A DNA stretch of 6,033 nucleotides, from the NCBI GenBank assembly GCA_029260695.1, contig JAJDCT010000194.1, forward strand, positions 1-6,033, written 5' to 3'. The stretch's first letter is position 1. Each line of letters opens with the position of its first letter. This document shows, piece by piece, positions 1 through 5,964 of the stretch. A program made the translations under genes and the position numbers. A model generated the notes under the pieces. It was not told where the DNA came from. It did not search any database and saw only the letters and a program-made list of their open reading frames with translations. The DNA comes from Phycisphaeraceae bacterium (GTDB taxonomy: Bacteria > Planctomycetota > Phycisphaerae > Phycisphaerales > Phycisphaeraceae).

Positions 1-231
1 CAGATCAAGGGTGTCGCCGGCCAGGTAAGTGACCTGGCGTTGGAGCACGGCCTGGACCGCTTCGGCACCGAACGCGATTCGGATTCAACCTGGCTGGTGC
101 TGGACTACGTCGACACCATCGTCCACCTGTTCGAGCCGATGGCACGCGCCCACTACGACCTGGAGATGCTTTGGGGTGACGCCCCGAAAATCAACTGGCG
201 CAAGGAAGCCGGCGGCGACCCACCCGGCTGA
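1..231 (+). CDS. rsfS: Ribosomal silencing factor RsfS, C-terminal part (5' end outside window)
   Basis: The frame open from base 1 to the TGA at 229-231 gives 76 residues. It contains the hallmark C-terminal half of the RsfS/Iojap family: a [14 protein letters not shown] strand-turn-strand followed by [12 protein letters not shown]. Family members usually have about 110-130 residues, so roughly a third or more of the N-terminus is missing to the left. In known members the protein binds ribosomal protein uL14 on the 50S subunit and blocks joining of the 30S subunit, lowering translation when nutrients are scarce; it acts in the cytoplasm. The tail after WGDAP (residues about 64-76, polar and glycine-rich) is short and looks natural, with no sign of truncation at this end. 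An HTH protein gene follows on the same strand after 55 bp and could be co-transcribed. The identification rests on the motif and is strong. Confidence 0.93.
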   Translation, partial: QIKGVAGQVSDLALEHGLDRFGTERDSDSTWLVLDYVDTIVHLFEPMARAHYDLEMLWGDAPKINWRKEAGGDPPG

Positions 232-271
232 GCCGACCCGTCGGACCCTGCACAGGCACCGTTTTTATTTC

Positions 272-277
272 AAGGAG
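272..277 (+). promoter_or_regulatory. Strong Shine-Dalgarno for the HTH protein gene
   Basis: AAGGAG lies 9 nt before the ATG at 287 and continues as AAGGAGTGAT, close to the full anti-Shine-Dalgarno complement. It is preceded by a U-rich run (GTTTTTATTT, 261-270) that should keep the start site unstructured. It fixes the start of the downstream gene and is by far the best ribosome binding site in this window; the other genes have weak or no such sites. Confidence 0.85.
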
Positions 278-286
278 TGATATACC

Positions 287-721
287 ATGGCCAACCTAGC
301 CACCGTGCTTAAGAGTGAGATTGCCCGCCTGGCACGCAAAGAAGTCCGCAGCGAGACCACCGCGATGCGCAAGGCCGTGTCGCAGTACCGGACCGACATC
401 GCCGAGCTCAAACGTCTTACCAAGGATCAGCAACGGCGGATCGCGTTCCTGGAGTCAAAGGAAGCCAAGCGATCCAAGACCGTTAAGGCCCCCAAGGAAG
501 AGCTCGGACGTGTCAGGTTCAGCGCCAAGGGTTTGCGTAGCCACCGCGAGAAGCTGGGGATCTCCGCCGCAGACTACGCCAGCCTCGTGGGCGTTTCGAC
601 GCAGACGATCTACCTCTGGGAGCGCGAGCAGACCAAGCCCCGCATGAGTCAGGTCGCCGCCCTCGTCGCCGTCCGCCAACTGGGTGTGCGTGAAGCGCAG
701 CGTCGGCTGGAACAGATCTGA
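287..721 (+). CDS. Coiled-coil protein with C-terminal XRE-type helix-turn-helix
   Basis: The protein has 144 residues and a well-fixed ATG start behind AAGGAG. Residues 1-60 are charged and helix-prone (ARLARKEVRSETTAMRKAV, then DIAELKRLTKDQQRRIAFLE), compatible with a dimerising coiled coil. Residues 61-77 form a basic linker rich in K and R. Residues 78-132 match a Cro/C1-like HTH: LRSHREKLGISAADYASLVGV as helices 1-2, then STQTIYLWEREQTKP, where TQTIYLWE is the recognition helix and the W-E-x-x-x-x-x-P ending is typical of XRE domains. It therefore probably binds DNA as a dimer in the cytoplasm; the target is unknown. It lies 55 bp after rsfS on the same strand and converges with moaA. 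The HTH resembles that of small YiaG-like antitoxin/regulator proteins, but no toxin gene is adjacent. HTH assignment is firm, the biological role open. Confidence 0.85.
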   Translation: MANLATVLKSEIARLARKEVRSETTAMRKAVSQYRTDIAELKRLTKDQQRRIAFLESKEAKRSKTVKAPKEELGRVRFSAKGLRSHREKLGISAADYASLVGVSTQTIYLWEREQTKPRMSQVAALVAVRQLGVREAQRRLEQI

Positions 722-757
722 CAGATCAATCGTTTGCTCGGTACAAACTCTTGTTCG

Positions 758-791
758 TCCCTCAGTCCTGGCGTTGCCGGGGGATGAGGGG
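758..791. terminator. Imperfect GC-rich hairpin between converging genes, possible terminator
   Basis: Arms 758-764 and 766-772 pair with 785-791 and 776-782 around a GTT loop (773-775). This gives two 7-bp helices, including three G-U type pairs, separated by a small internal loop. It sits in the 95-bp gap (722-816) between the HTH gene and the end of moaA, where transcripts meet. On the + strand a T-rich stretch (AGTTTTGTT, 801-809) follows about 10 nt after the stem, which is too far for a textbook intrinsic terminator; no U-run follows on the minus strand. A smaller GTTTG/CAAAC stem (732-748) lies just upstream. It may terminate, or simply protect 3' ends. Confidence 0.4.
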
Positions 792-816
792 AAACAGTTA
801 AGTTTTGTTGGGGCGG

Positions 817-1866
817 TCAGCCGCCGAGTTGGCTCATCGCGCGGTTGCCTCGGCCGGAGTGTGTGTCCGGTTTCTCCGAGACACACCGGGCCATCAACTC
901 GACGATCTGTTGCGTGTCGGGATTCGGGGCGTTCAGCACGGGGAGCGTATCGACCTCACCGCCATCGAACAGGCAGGCTCGTAGGTGCCCGGTGGCGGTC
1001 AGCCTAAGACGGTTGCAAGTCTCGCAGAACGGCTGGCTCATCGCCGAGATGAACCCGACACGGCCAAGCGCTCCGGGCAGCGTGTAGACATTGGCCGGCC
1101 CGACCCCCGGCTCGTCCATGCGGTCCATCGGCGCCAGTGGGCCTAACTCATGTTCGATCCGCTTGGCAACCAGCGCGTTGTCTACCGTGTAGAGGTTCGC
1201 CGTGTCCAGCCCGTCGACCAGCAGCTTGCTATCGCCCAGCGGCATGTACTCGATAAACCGGATGGTCCAGGGCCGATCCAGCGTCAACTTTGCGAAGTCC
1301 GCGACCTCCCCGTCGTTCATCCCCCCGATGACCACGACATTGAATTTCAGTTTGGTGAACCCGGCGTCCTGGGCGGCTTCGATCCCCTGATGTAGGTCGT
1401 CCAGGCTGTAACCCCGTCCGCCTGTGAGCCGGTCGAATACCCCCGGCCTCATGGAGTCCCAGCTGATCGTCAGCCGGTCAAGCCCCGCCCGCCTCAGGGG
1501 TTTGGCGAGCTTGGGCAGCAGCACGCCGTTGGTCGTCATGGACAGGTCGTCGGGGTCCAGGGATTTGATCCCCTCAACGATCCTAACCAAGTCGCCACGG
1601 ATGGTCGGCTCGCCCCCGGTGATCTTGAAGTGGCTCACACCGATCGACTTGGCGGCTAAGGCGACAGCGAGGATCTGCTCGGGGGTCAGCAGGTCCTTGC
1701 GGTCGTAGAACGTCACGCCGTCCTCGGGCATACAGTACACACACCGCAGGTTGCAGCGGTCGGTGATCGAAAGCCGTAGGAGTTTGACCGACCCCAGGCT
1801 CCTGGGCCCTTGGGCGTAGCTTGGGCGCTGAGGCCCGGTGTCCAGGATTGGCAGTGCCAGTGTCAT
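817..1866 (-). CDS. moaA: GTP 3',8-cyclase MoaA (molybdenum cofactor biosynthesis)
   Basis: The 349-residue radical-SAM protein converts GTP to (8S)-3',8-cyclo-7,8-dihydroguanosine 5'-triphosphate, the first committed step of molybdopterin synthesis; MoaC acts next. The N-terminal 4Fe-4S site is CNLRCVYC (C38, C42, C45), preceded by R31 in RLSITDRC. The SAM-binding GGEP is at 84-87 and TTNG at 111-114. RFIEYMPLG (203-211) lies in the barrel. The second cluster is C281-x2-C284-x13-C298 in FCETCNRLRL, with R286 and R288 where the family's GTP-binding arginines lie. The protein ends in SQLGG, the conserved Gly-Gly tail required for activity. Length is normal and all key residues are present. One oddity is ISWDS (134-138), where the family normally has a small aliphatic residue in place of W. 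No other moa, moe or mog gene is in the window. It is divergent from the zinc-ribbon gene; start ATG 1864-1866, see its -10 box. Confidence 0.96.
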   Translation of the reverse strand: MTLALPILDTGPQRPSYAQGPRSLGSVKLLRLSITDRCNLRCVYCMPEDGVTFYDRKDLLTPEQILAVALAAKSIGVSHFKITGGEPTIRGDLVRIVEGIKSLDPDDLSMTTNGVLLPKLAKPLRRAGLDRLTISWDSMRPGVFDRLTGGRGYSLDDLHQGIEAAQDAGFTKLKFNVVVIGGMNDGEVADFAKLTLDRPWTIRFIEYMPLGDSKLLVDGLDTANLYTVDNALVAKRIEHELGPLAPMDRMDEPGVGPANVYTLPGALGRVGFISAMSQPFCETCNRLRLTATGHLRACLFDGGEVDTLPVLNAPNPDTQQIVELMARCVSEKPDTHSGRGNRAMSQLGG

Positions 1867-1874
1867 CGCCGCCC

Positions 1875-1880
1875 ATTATA
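1875..1880 (-). promoter_or_regulatory. Perfect TATAAT -10 box of moaA, implying a leaderless mRNA
   Basis: On the minus strand TATAAT is followed by only eight bases (GGGCGGCG) before the moaA ATG. A usual start site 6-8 nt past the -10 box would place transcription 1-3 nt before the start codon, and there is no recognisable Shine-Dalgarno in that space. No good -35 hexamer is visible 16-18 bp upstream. The box lies in the 56-bp gap shared with the divergent gene, so the two promoters must be very close or overlap. The hexamer match is seen directly; promoter function is inferred. Confidence 0.55.
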
Positions 1881-1922
1881 GGGGCCCTGCGCTATTAGGC
1901 CTCGGGGTATTGGTTCGCACTG

Positions 1923-3194
1923 GTGCGGGCTGCTAAAGTGTCGAGCCTAAAAGTGTACGAAGTATCCTGCCCATCTTGTCATGCCGTGGTGAACTCGCCG
2001 TTTGTGCGTGCGGGGGCCGCCGTGACGTGCGCCTCCTGCGGGCACCGGTATCTGATCGGCCAGACGCATTTCAAGCGTGTGGCTGCCGCCCGGGCGGATC
2101 AGGGCACGCCCGTGCAGCCTGATGTCGCCGCGACAACCCCGACGGGCACCCAGCCCGAGCAGGGGGGTATCCAGGGGCTCTCCGAGATGATGCGGGTCGA
2201 GGCCGAGCGTGAGCGTGACAGCCAGTTCGATGATTACGATACGATCAAGCCCGCAGCGGACGAGCCCCGCAAGCCGATCGACGTCGGGCCACCATCCGTT
2301 CCGCCCCCCGAAGACAAAAAAACCAAGGCCCAGAAGGCGGGCCGAGGCGGCTACCTGCTCGCGGCCGCAGCGGCGTTGGCATTGGCCGTACTCGGTGGGG
2401 GCATGTGGGTGATCAACTGGGACTTGGGCACTGGGGCTGCCGCACCGACCACGCCCGGACCAGAGGTACCCCCCGAGCCTGTCTACGAAGGCCCGATGTT
2501 CCAAGGCCTGCCGCTGACGGGGTCCATGGCCCTTGAACACTACCCCTGGGTGCAACCCAATCAGCCCTATGTATCTAAGCCGCAAGAAGACCCGGCGGTC
2601 TTTGTCGCCGACGATGAATTGGTGTCCTCAGACGCCGGTGTGATCGAATACGTCGGTCGGGTTGTCAGTGAGCATGAAGGCGTCATTATTGCAGGCGAGC
2701 TTTCTGTTTCACTGGTCAACCGTCAGGGCAGTGAAAGAGCCCGCACGACGGTCCCGATCGCACTGGTCAGCAAGGGCCAGTCGATGCAGGTCCGTATGCC
2801 CATCCCCGCGAGTCTTGACCCCACCGCCTTGAACCCCGTCTGGTCGATCACGGTCGACGAAGCGCTGGGGTCCGCCTTGTTGATCAAGGACGTATCCATG
2901 ACGGCCGAGTCCATGGGTTCTGACAGCATGGCCCTTGTCGAGCTCACTAACGACACCGGTCAACCGCTGGAGAGAGCGGTTCTCCTGATTACCGCTTGGG
3001 ACGACCAAGGCCTGCCCCTTAGACGCTGGCGGGTCCATTGGGATATGCCGATAGCACCCAGCGACCACGTCGAGTTTTACGCTCGTACCGCCGTCACCCC
3101 CTCCTGGCGGATCGACTCGTGGACGGTTCTGGCTATCGCCGAGCCCGCTCCCAACCTACCCACCCCGGCACCGCCCGACGCGCAGGCGGATTGA
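1923..3194 (+). CDS. Zinc-ribbon, single-pass membrane protein with extracytoplasmic beta domains; function unknown
   Basis: Up to 423 residues. Residues 13-44 form a zinc ribbon (C16-x2-C19 and C36-x2-C39, the MJ0042-like type). Residues 55-140 are a hydrophilic, acidic then proline-rich linker ending in a basic stretch (DKKTKAQKAGR). Residues 144-165 are one hydrophobic segment, rich in alanine and glycine, with GGG near its end. By the positive-inside rule the zinc ribbon is cytoplasmic and residues 166-423 are outside. This outer part appears to hold two beta-rich units (about 238-325 and 334-405); the second, with ELTNDTGQPLERAVLLITAWDD, resembles FxLYD-type beta-sandwich domains. The layout mirrors proteobacterial zinc-ribbon/TM/DUF3426 proteins, whose role is also unclear. 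The start is uncertain: GTG at 1923, 1938 or 1953 all keep the ribbon, and none has a good ribosome binding site. The stop is 6 bp from the rhomboid gene, so co-transcription is very likely. I do not recognise a specific named family. Confidence 0.85.
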   Translation: MRAAKVSSLKVYEVSCPSCHAVVNSPFVRAGAAVTCASCGHRYLIGQTHFKRVAAARADQGTPVQPDVAATTPTGTQPEQGGIQGLSEMMRVEAERERDSQFDDYDTIKPAADEPRKPIDVGPPSVPPPEDKKTKAQKAGRGGYLLAAAAALALAVLGGGMWVINWDLGTGAAAPTTPGPEVPPEPVYEGPMFQGLPLTGSMALEHYPWVQPNQPYVSKPQEDPAVFVADDELVSSDAGVIEYVGRVVSEHEGVIIAGELSVSLVNRQGSERARTTVPIALVSKGQSMQVRMPIPASLDPTALNPVWSITVDEALGSALLIKDVSMTAESMGSDSMALVELTNDTGQPLERAVLLITAWDDQGLPLRRWRVHWDMPIAPSDHVEFYARTAVTPSWRIDSWTVLAIAEPAPNLPTPAPPDAQAD

Positions 3195-3200
3195 CCCAGC

Positions 3201-4400
3201 ATGATCTTTTTCCCCACCGGAACAGACCGCCAGCTCAAGCGCACGCCTTGGGTCAACTACACACTGATCGCGATCAACGTCGTTGTGTTCATCATGACGC
3301 TCAGCAACGTCGCGCTCGTAGACCAGTATTTCTACGCCCTCGATGCCGCTGTTAACACAGGCGCGATCATCCCCGACAGGCCCTGGGTATTGAATTACTA
3401 CCTCCTGCCGGGTGACGGCAGCGTCCTGCAATACTTCTCCTACCAGTTCCTGCACGCGGGCTGGATGCACCTGATCATGAACATGCTCTTCCTCTACGTG
3501 TTCGGCAACGGTGTGGAAGACCGGTTGGGCAAGGTCGCGTACCTGTTTTTCTACCTCGCGGGCGGCATCGTCGCGGGCCTGGGCCACGGCCTGATGGAAA
3601 CCAATCCCGTGCTCGGTGCCAGTGGCTCGGTCGCCGCGGTCACCGGCGCGTACCTGGCACTCTTCCCGCTTTCTAATGTCACGATCGTTTACTGGTTCAT
3701 CGTGCCCGGCGCGTTCGAGGTTTCAAGCATGTTGTTGATCCTCTTCCAGGTCGCCCAGGACGCGATGTTCCAGCTTGGCGGCATCGGCAACACCGCTTAC
3801 CTGGCGCACCTGGCGGGTTACGCTTGTGGGTTTGCCGTCGGGATGGGCCTGCTCATGTCGCGCATCCTGCCGCGCGAGCCGTACGACATGTTGTCCCTGA
3901 TCGAACACCGCAGGCGACGCGCCCAGTTCAACAAACTCTCCAAACAGGGGTACCGCCCCTGGGAACACAACAAGCCCCGCGACCTGTCCGGTCAAGGCGA
4001 TGCGCCTGTTGTCACCGAGCAAGAAGCAAGCATCATGCAGGCCCGCTCTGCTATCAGTGCTGCTTTGAATGGTCACGACCAGCCCAAAGCCGCGGACCTT
4101 TATGTCGACCTGCTCAATCTCCACCCCGAGCAGGTGATGGGCCAGCAGCAGCAGCTGGACATCGCCAGTCAGCTCATGTCAGAGGGACGCTACGAAGACT
4201 CCGCCAGCGCCTATCAGCTCTTCCTGGTCACCTACAAAGGCTACGCCGATCGTCAGCAGGTCCAGTTGATCCTCGGCCTGATCTTCGCCCGCTACCTCGA
4301 CCAACGTCAGCGTGCCAAAGAATTGCTTACCGAGGCGATCCCCAGGCTTCATGGCGAAGACCTCACGCTCGCCAAGCAGGTCCTTTCTGAGATCGGCTGA
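3201..4400 (+). CDS. Rhomboid family intramembrane serine protease with cytoplasmic TPR-like tail
   Basis: The 399-residue protein cleaves membrane-embedded or membrane-adjacent segments of other proteins. Helices are seen at about 17-38, 88-104, 112-130, 140-157, 160-185 and 199-220. The catalytic serine is S141 in GASG and the partner histidine is H203 in AHLAG. H90 and N94 in HAGWMHLIMN occupy the conserved helix-2 positions (N94 helping form the oxyanion hole). The protease should therefore be active. After the last helix comes a basic stretch (EHRRRR, 235-240), then about 125 residues of helical sequence (275-399) with TPR-like spacing: DQPKAADLYVDLLNLHP, SEGRYEDSASAYQLFL and RQRAKELLTEAI. 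This suggests a protein-binding tail on the cytoplasmic side. ATG 3201 follows the previous stop by 6 nt with no Shine-Dalgarno, which fits translational coupling to the zinc-ribbon gene. The natural substrate is not known; the neighbour's single TM segment is a candidate. Confidence 0.93.
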   Translation: MIFFPTGTDRQLKRTPWVNYTLIAINVVVFIMTLSNVALVDQYFYALDAAVNTGAIIPDRPWVLNYYLLPGDGSVLQYFSYQFLHAGWMHLIMNMLFLYVFGNGVEDRLGKVAYLFFYLAGGIVAGLGHGLMETNPVLGASGSVAAVTGAYLALFPLSNVTIVYWFIVPGAFEVSSMLLILFQVAQDAMFQLGGIGNTAYLAHLAGYACGFAVGMGLLMSRILPREPYDMLSLIEHRRRRAQFNKLSKQGYRPWEHNKPRDLSGQGDAPVVTEQEASIMQARSAISAALNGHDQPKAADLYVDLLNLHPEQVMGQQQQLDIASQLMSEGRYEDSASAYQLFLVTYKGYADRQQVQLILGLIFARYLDQRQRAKELLTEAIPRLHGEDLTLAKQVLSEIG

Positions 4401-4418
4401 CTACGGTTGCGATCGGCT

Positions 4419-4447
4419 TTGTCTCCCGCCGCCCGATCTCCTAACAT
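4419..4447 (+). promoter_or_regulatory. Candidate promoter of the phosphofructokinase gene
   Basis: TTGTCT (4419-4424) and TAACAT (4442-4447) match four of six positions of each consensus hexamer and are 17 bp apart. A start near 4454 would give a leader of about 108 nt. The 161-bp spacer (4401-4561) holds no credible gene and no clear terminator for the rhomboid gene, so read-through from upstream is also possible. This is a pattern match only. Confidence 0.3.
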
Positions 4448-4547
4448 GGCCCATAGCCGCATGTGATGGCACTGCCGGCCAACCCCAAAACGCCCTCGCC
4501 ACGGCCTGCCGACCCCGGCTACATACCGGCGAGCACAACCCCTAAGC

Positions 4548-4551
4548 GGAG
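4548..4551 (+). promoter_or_regulatory. Ribosome binding site deciding the start of the phosphofructokinase gene
   Basis: GGAG lies 10 nt before ATG 4562. The frame is open further upstream, to GTG 4463 and ATG 4466, but those 33 extra residues are proline-rich and low in complexity and have no ribosome binding site. The family fold begins only at about residue 9 after the 4562 start, so 4562 is preferred. Confidence 0.6.
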
Positions 4552-4561
4552 TCCGACCACC

Positions 4562-5770
4562 ATGTCCAACAGTCAACCCATCAAAGGCAACGCCGTCATC
4601 GGCCAGTCAGGCGGACCCACCGCGGTCATCAACCAGTCCCTGGTCGGTGTCGTCGAAGGGCTCGCAGGCTCGCCCGCCGTCGGCAAGATCCTGGGCGCGC
4701 ACCACGCCGTCTCCGGGATCGTCAAAGATGATTACATCGAATTGCAGGACATCCCCAGCGAACGGCTTGAACGCCTGGCTCAGACACCGTCCGCGGCCCT
4801 GGGCTCCTCACGCGACAAACCCGACGCCGACTACTGCAAGCGGATTCTCAAGTCGTTCGAGAAGAACAATGTCCGCTATTTCTTCTACATCGGCGGGAAC
4901 GACAGCTCAGATACCTGCCGGATCGTCAACGAATTGGCCAAGGCTGACAACTACGAGATCCGCTGCTTCCATGTGCCAAAAACCATCGACAACGACCTGG
5001 TCAACAACGATCACACCCCCGGGTTCGCCAGCGCCGCCAAGTTCGTCGCACAGGCCTTCATCGGTGACAACCTGGACAACCGCGCCCTGCCAGGCATCAA
5101 GATCAACATCATCATGGGCCGACACGCAGGGTTCCTCACCGCCGCCGCTATGCTCGCGCGTCAGCACGATGACGACGGCCCGCACCTGATCTATGTCCCC
5201 GAGGCCGCCTTCGACCTCGACAAGTTCAAGGCAGACGTCGCCGAGATCTACGGCCGGCTGGGCCGGTGCCTCATCGCCGTATCCGAAGGCATCCACGACA
5301 AAGACGGCACGCCGATCATGACCAAGCTCGCCGCCACCGTCGAGAAAGACGCGCACGGCAACGTCCAACTCTCCGGCACCGGCGCGCTGGGCGATCACCT
5401 GGCCGACGTCCTCAAGGACCACCTGGGCAAAGACACACGCGTCCGCGCAGACACCTTCGGATACCTCCAACGCTGCTTCGCCGGCTGCGTCTCGCAAACC
5501 GATGCACACGAGGCTCGGCTTGTCGGACGTAAAGCCGCCGAGCTGGCTCTTTCAGGCTATTCTGACGGGTCCATCGCTATCCAACGCGTCAGCAACAAGC
5601 CCTACGAGGTTGAGTACAAACGTATCGAACTGACCGACGTCGCCGCGAAGACGCAGACCCTAGACCCCAAGTACATCGTCAACGGCAACAACATCGACGC
5701 CAGCTTCCGCGACTACATCGGCCCCCTCGTCGGCGACCTCCCCGTTGTCGAGTCCGTCCGGGTCCACTGA
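4562..5770 (+). CDS. Phosphofructokinase, probably pyrophosphate-dependent (PPi-PFK)
   Basis: From ATG 4562 the protein has 402 residues, longer than the roughly 320 of E. coli-type ATP-PFK and in the range of PPi-linked members. It phosphorylates fructose 6-phosphate to the 1,6-bisphosphate in cytoplasmic glycolysis. Phosphoryl-donor motifs are GQSGGPTAVIN (14-24) and GGNDSSD (111-117). Catalytic PKTIDND spans 139-145, with D143 as base. MGR (185-187), E214 and the YLQR arginine R304 bind the sugar phosphate. Two positions decide the donor. The GGDGS glycine of ATP enzymes is D114 here, and the residue before TIDND is K140 instead of Gly. Known PPi-PFKs carry Asp and Lys at these places, which exclude ATP and bind pyrophosphate. 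Such enzymes work reversibly, so the step could serve both glycolysis and gluconeogenesis. N113 replaces the usual first Asp of GGDDS. No other glycolytic gene is nearby; expression is likely from its own promoter. Confidence 0.92.
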   Translation: MSNSQPIKGNAVIGQSGGPTAVINQSLVGVVEGLAGSPAVGKILGAHHAVSGIVKDDYIELQDIPSERLERLAQTPSAALGSSRDKPDADYCKRILKSFEKNNVRYFFYIGGNDSSDTCRIVNELAKADNYEIRCFHVPKTIDNDLVNNDHTPGFASAAKFVAQAFIGDNLDNRALPGIKINIIMGRHAGFLTAAAMLARQHDDDGPHLIYVPEAAFDLDKFKADVAEIYGRLGRCLIAVSEGIHDKDGTPIMTKLAATVEKDAHGNVQLSGTGALGDHLADVLKDHLGKDTRVRADTFGYLQRCFAGCVSQTDAHEARLVGRKAAELALSGYSDGSIAIQRVSNKPYEVEYKRIELTDVAAKTQTLDPKYIVNGNNIDASFRDYIGPLVGDLPVVESVRVH

Positions 5771-5848
5771 ACCCGGCCGCTATAACACATAACGCTGTAA
5801 ACAAATCAGATCAATCCCGGGGTTGTCGGCTGCTTTTGTCTAACGGGC

Positions 5849-5890
5849 TTAGCCTATACAAGATAATATTTAGGCTAAATATTATTTTAT
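5849..5890 (+). terminator. AT-rich palindrome with two alternative hairpins, probable terminator of the phosphofructokinase gene
   Basis: TTAGCCTA (5849-5856) pairs with TAGGCTAA (5871-5878) around a 14-nt loop and is followed by the U-rich ATATTATTTTAT, the pattern of an intrinsic terminator with a weak stem. Overlapping it, 5863-5872 and 5876-5885 form a perfect 10-bp inverted repeat around GGC, extendable to 13 bp (5860-5888) with one G-U pair. The two folds share 5871-5878 and cannot coexist. It begins 78 bp after the stop codon. A dimeric repressor operator would look similar at DNA level, so that is the main alternative. Confidence 0.45.
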
Positions 5891-5964
5891 ATCAATCCCA
5901 TTTAGTCTCGTGCGTGTGTGATTCCACGTTTTCAGACCAGATCACCGATACCCGTCGCATTCAG

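Noticed and set aside
233..244. CCGAC-CC-GTCGG inverted repeat after rsfS as a terminator
   Set aside because: The loop is only two bases and the T-run (261-270) is 16 nt away, directly before the ribosome binding site of the next gene; read-through is more likely.
812..825. GGCGG-TCAG-CCGCC hairpin at the end of moaA as a terminator
   Set aside because: It contains the moaA stop codon and no U-run follows on either strand, so it is unlikely to terminate on its own.
455..886. Long minus-strand open frame opposite the HTH gene
   Set aside because: It overlaps both the HTH gene and the end of moaA, has no ribosome binding site and no domain features; it is an antisense artefact of GC-rich coding DNA.
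4411..4438. GATCGG/CCGATC stem plus a second GATCGGCT copy at 4391 as a terminator of the rhomboid gene
   Set aside because: Only 6 bp with a 16-nt loop and no U-tract; the direct GATCGGCT copy is short enough to be chance.
4463..4561. 33-residue N-terminal extension of the phosphofructokinase
   Set aside because: Proline-rich, low complexity and without a ribosome binding site; the ATG at 4562 has GGAG 10 nt upstream and fits the family start.
5770..5824. AACCCGG/CCGGGGTT long-range stem after the phosphofructokinase stop
   Set aside because: The 40-nt loop and bulge make it weak, and the T-run is about 10 nt away; the 5849-5890 structure is the better terminator candidate.
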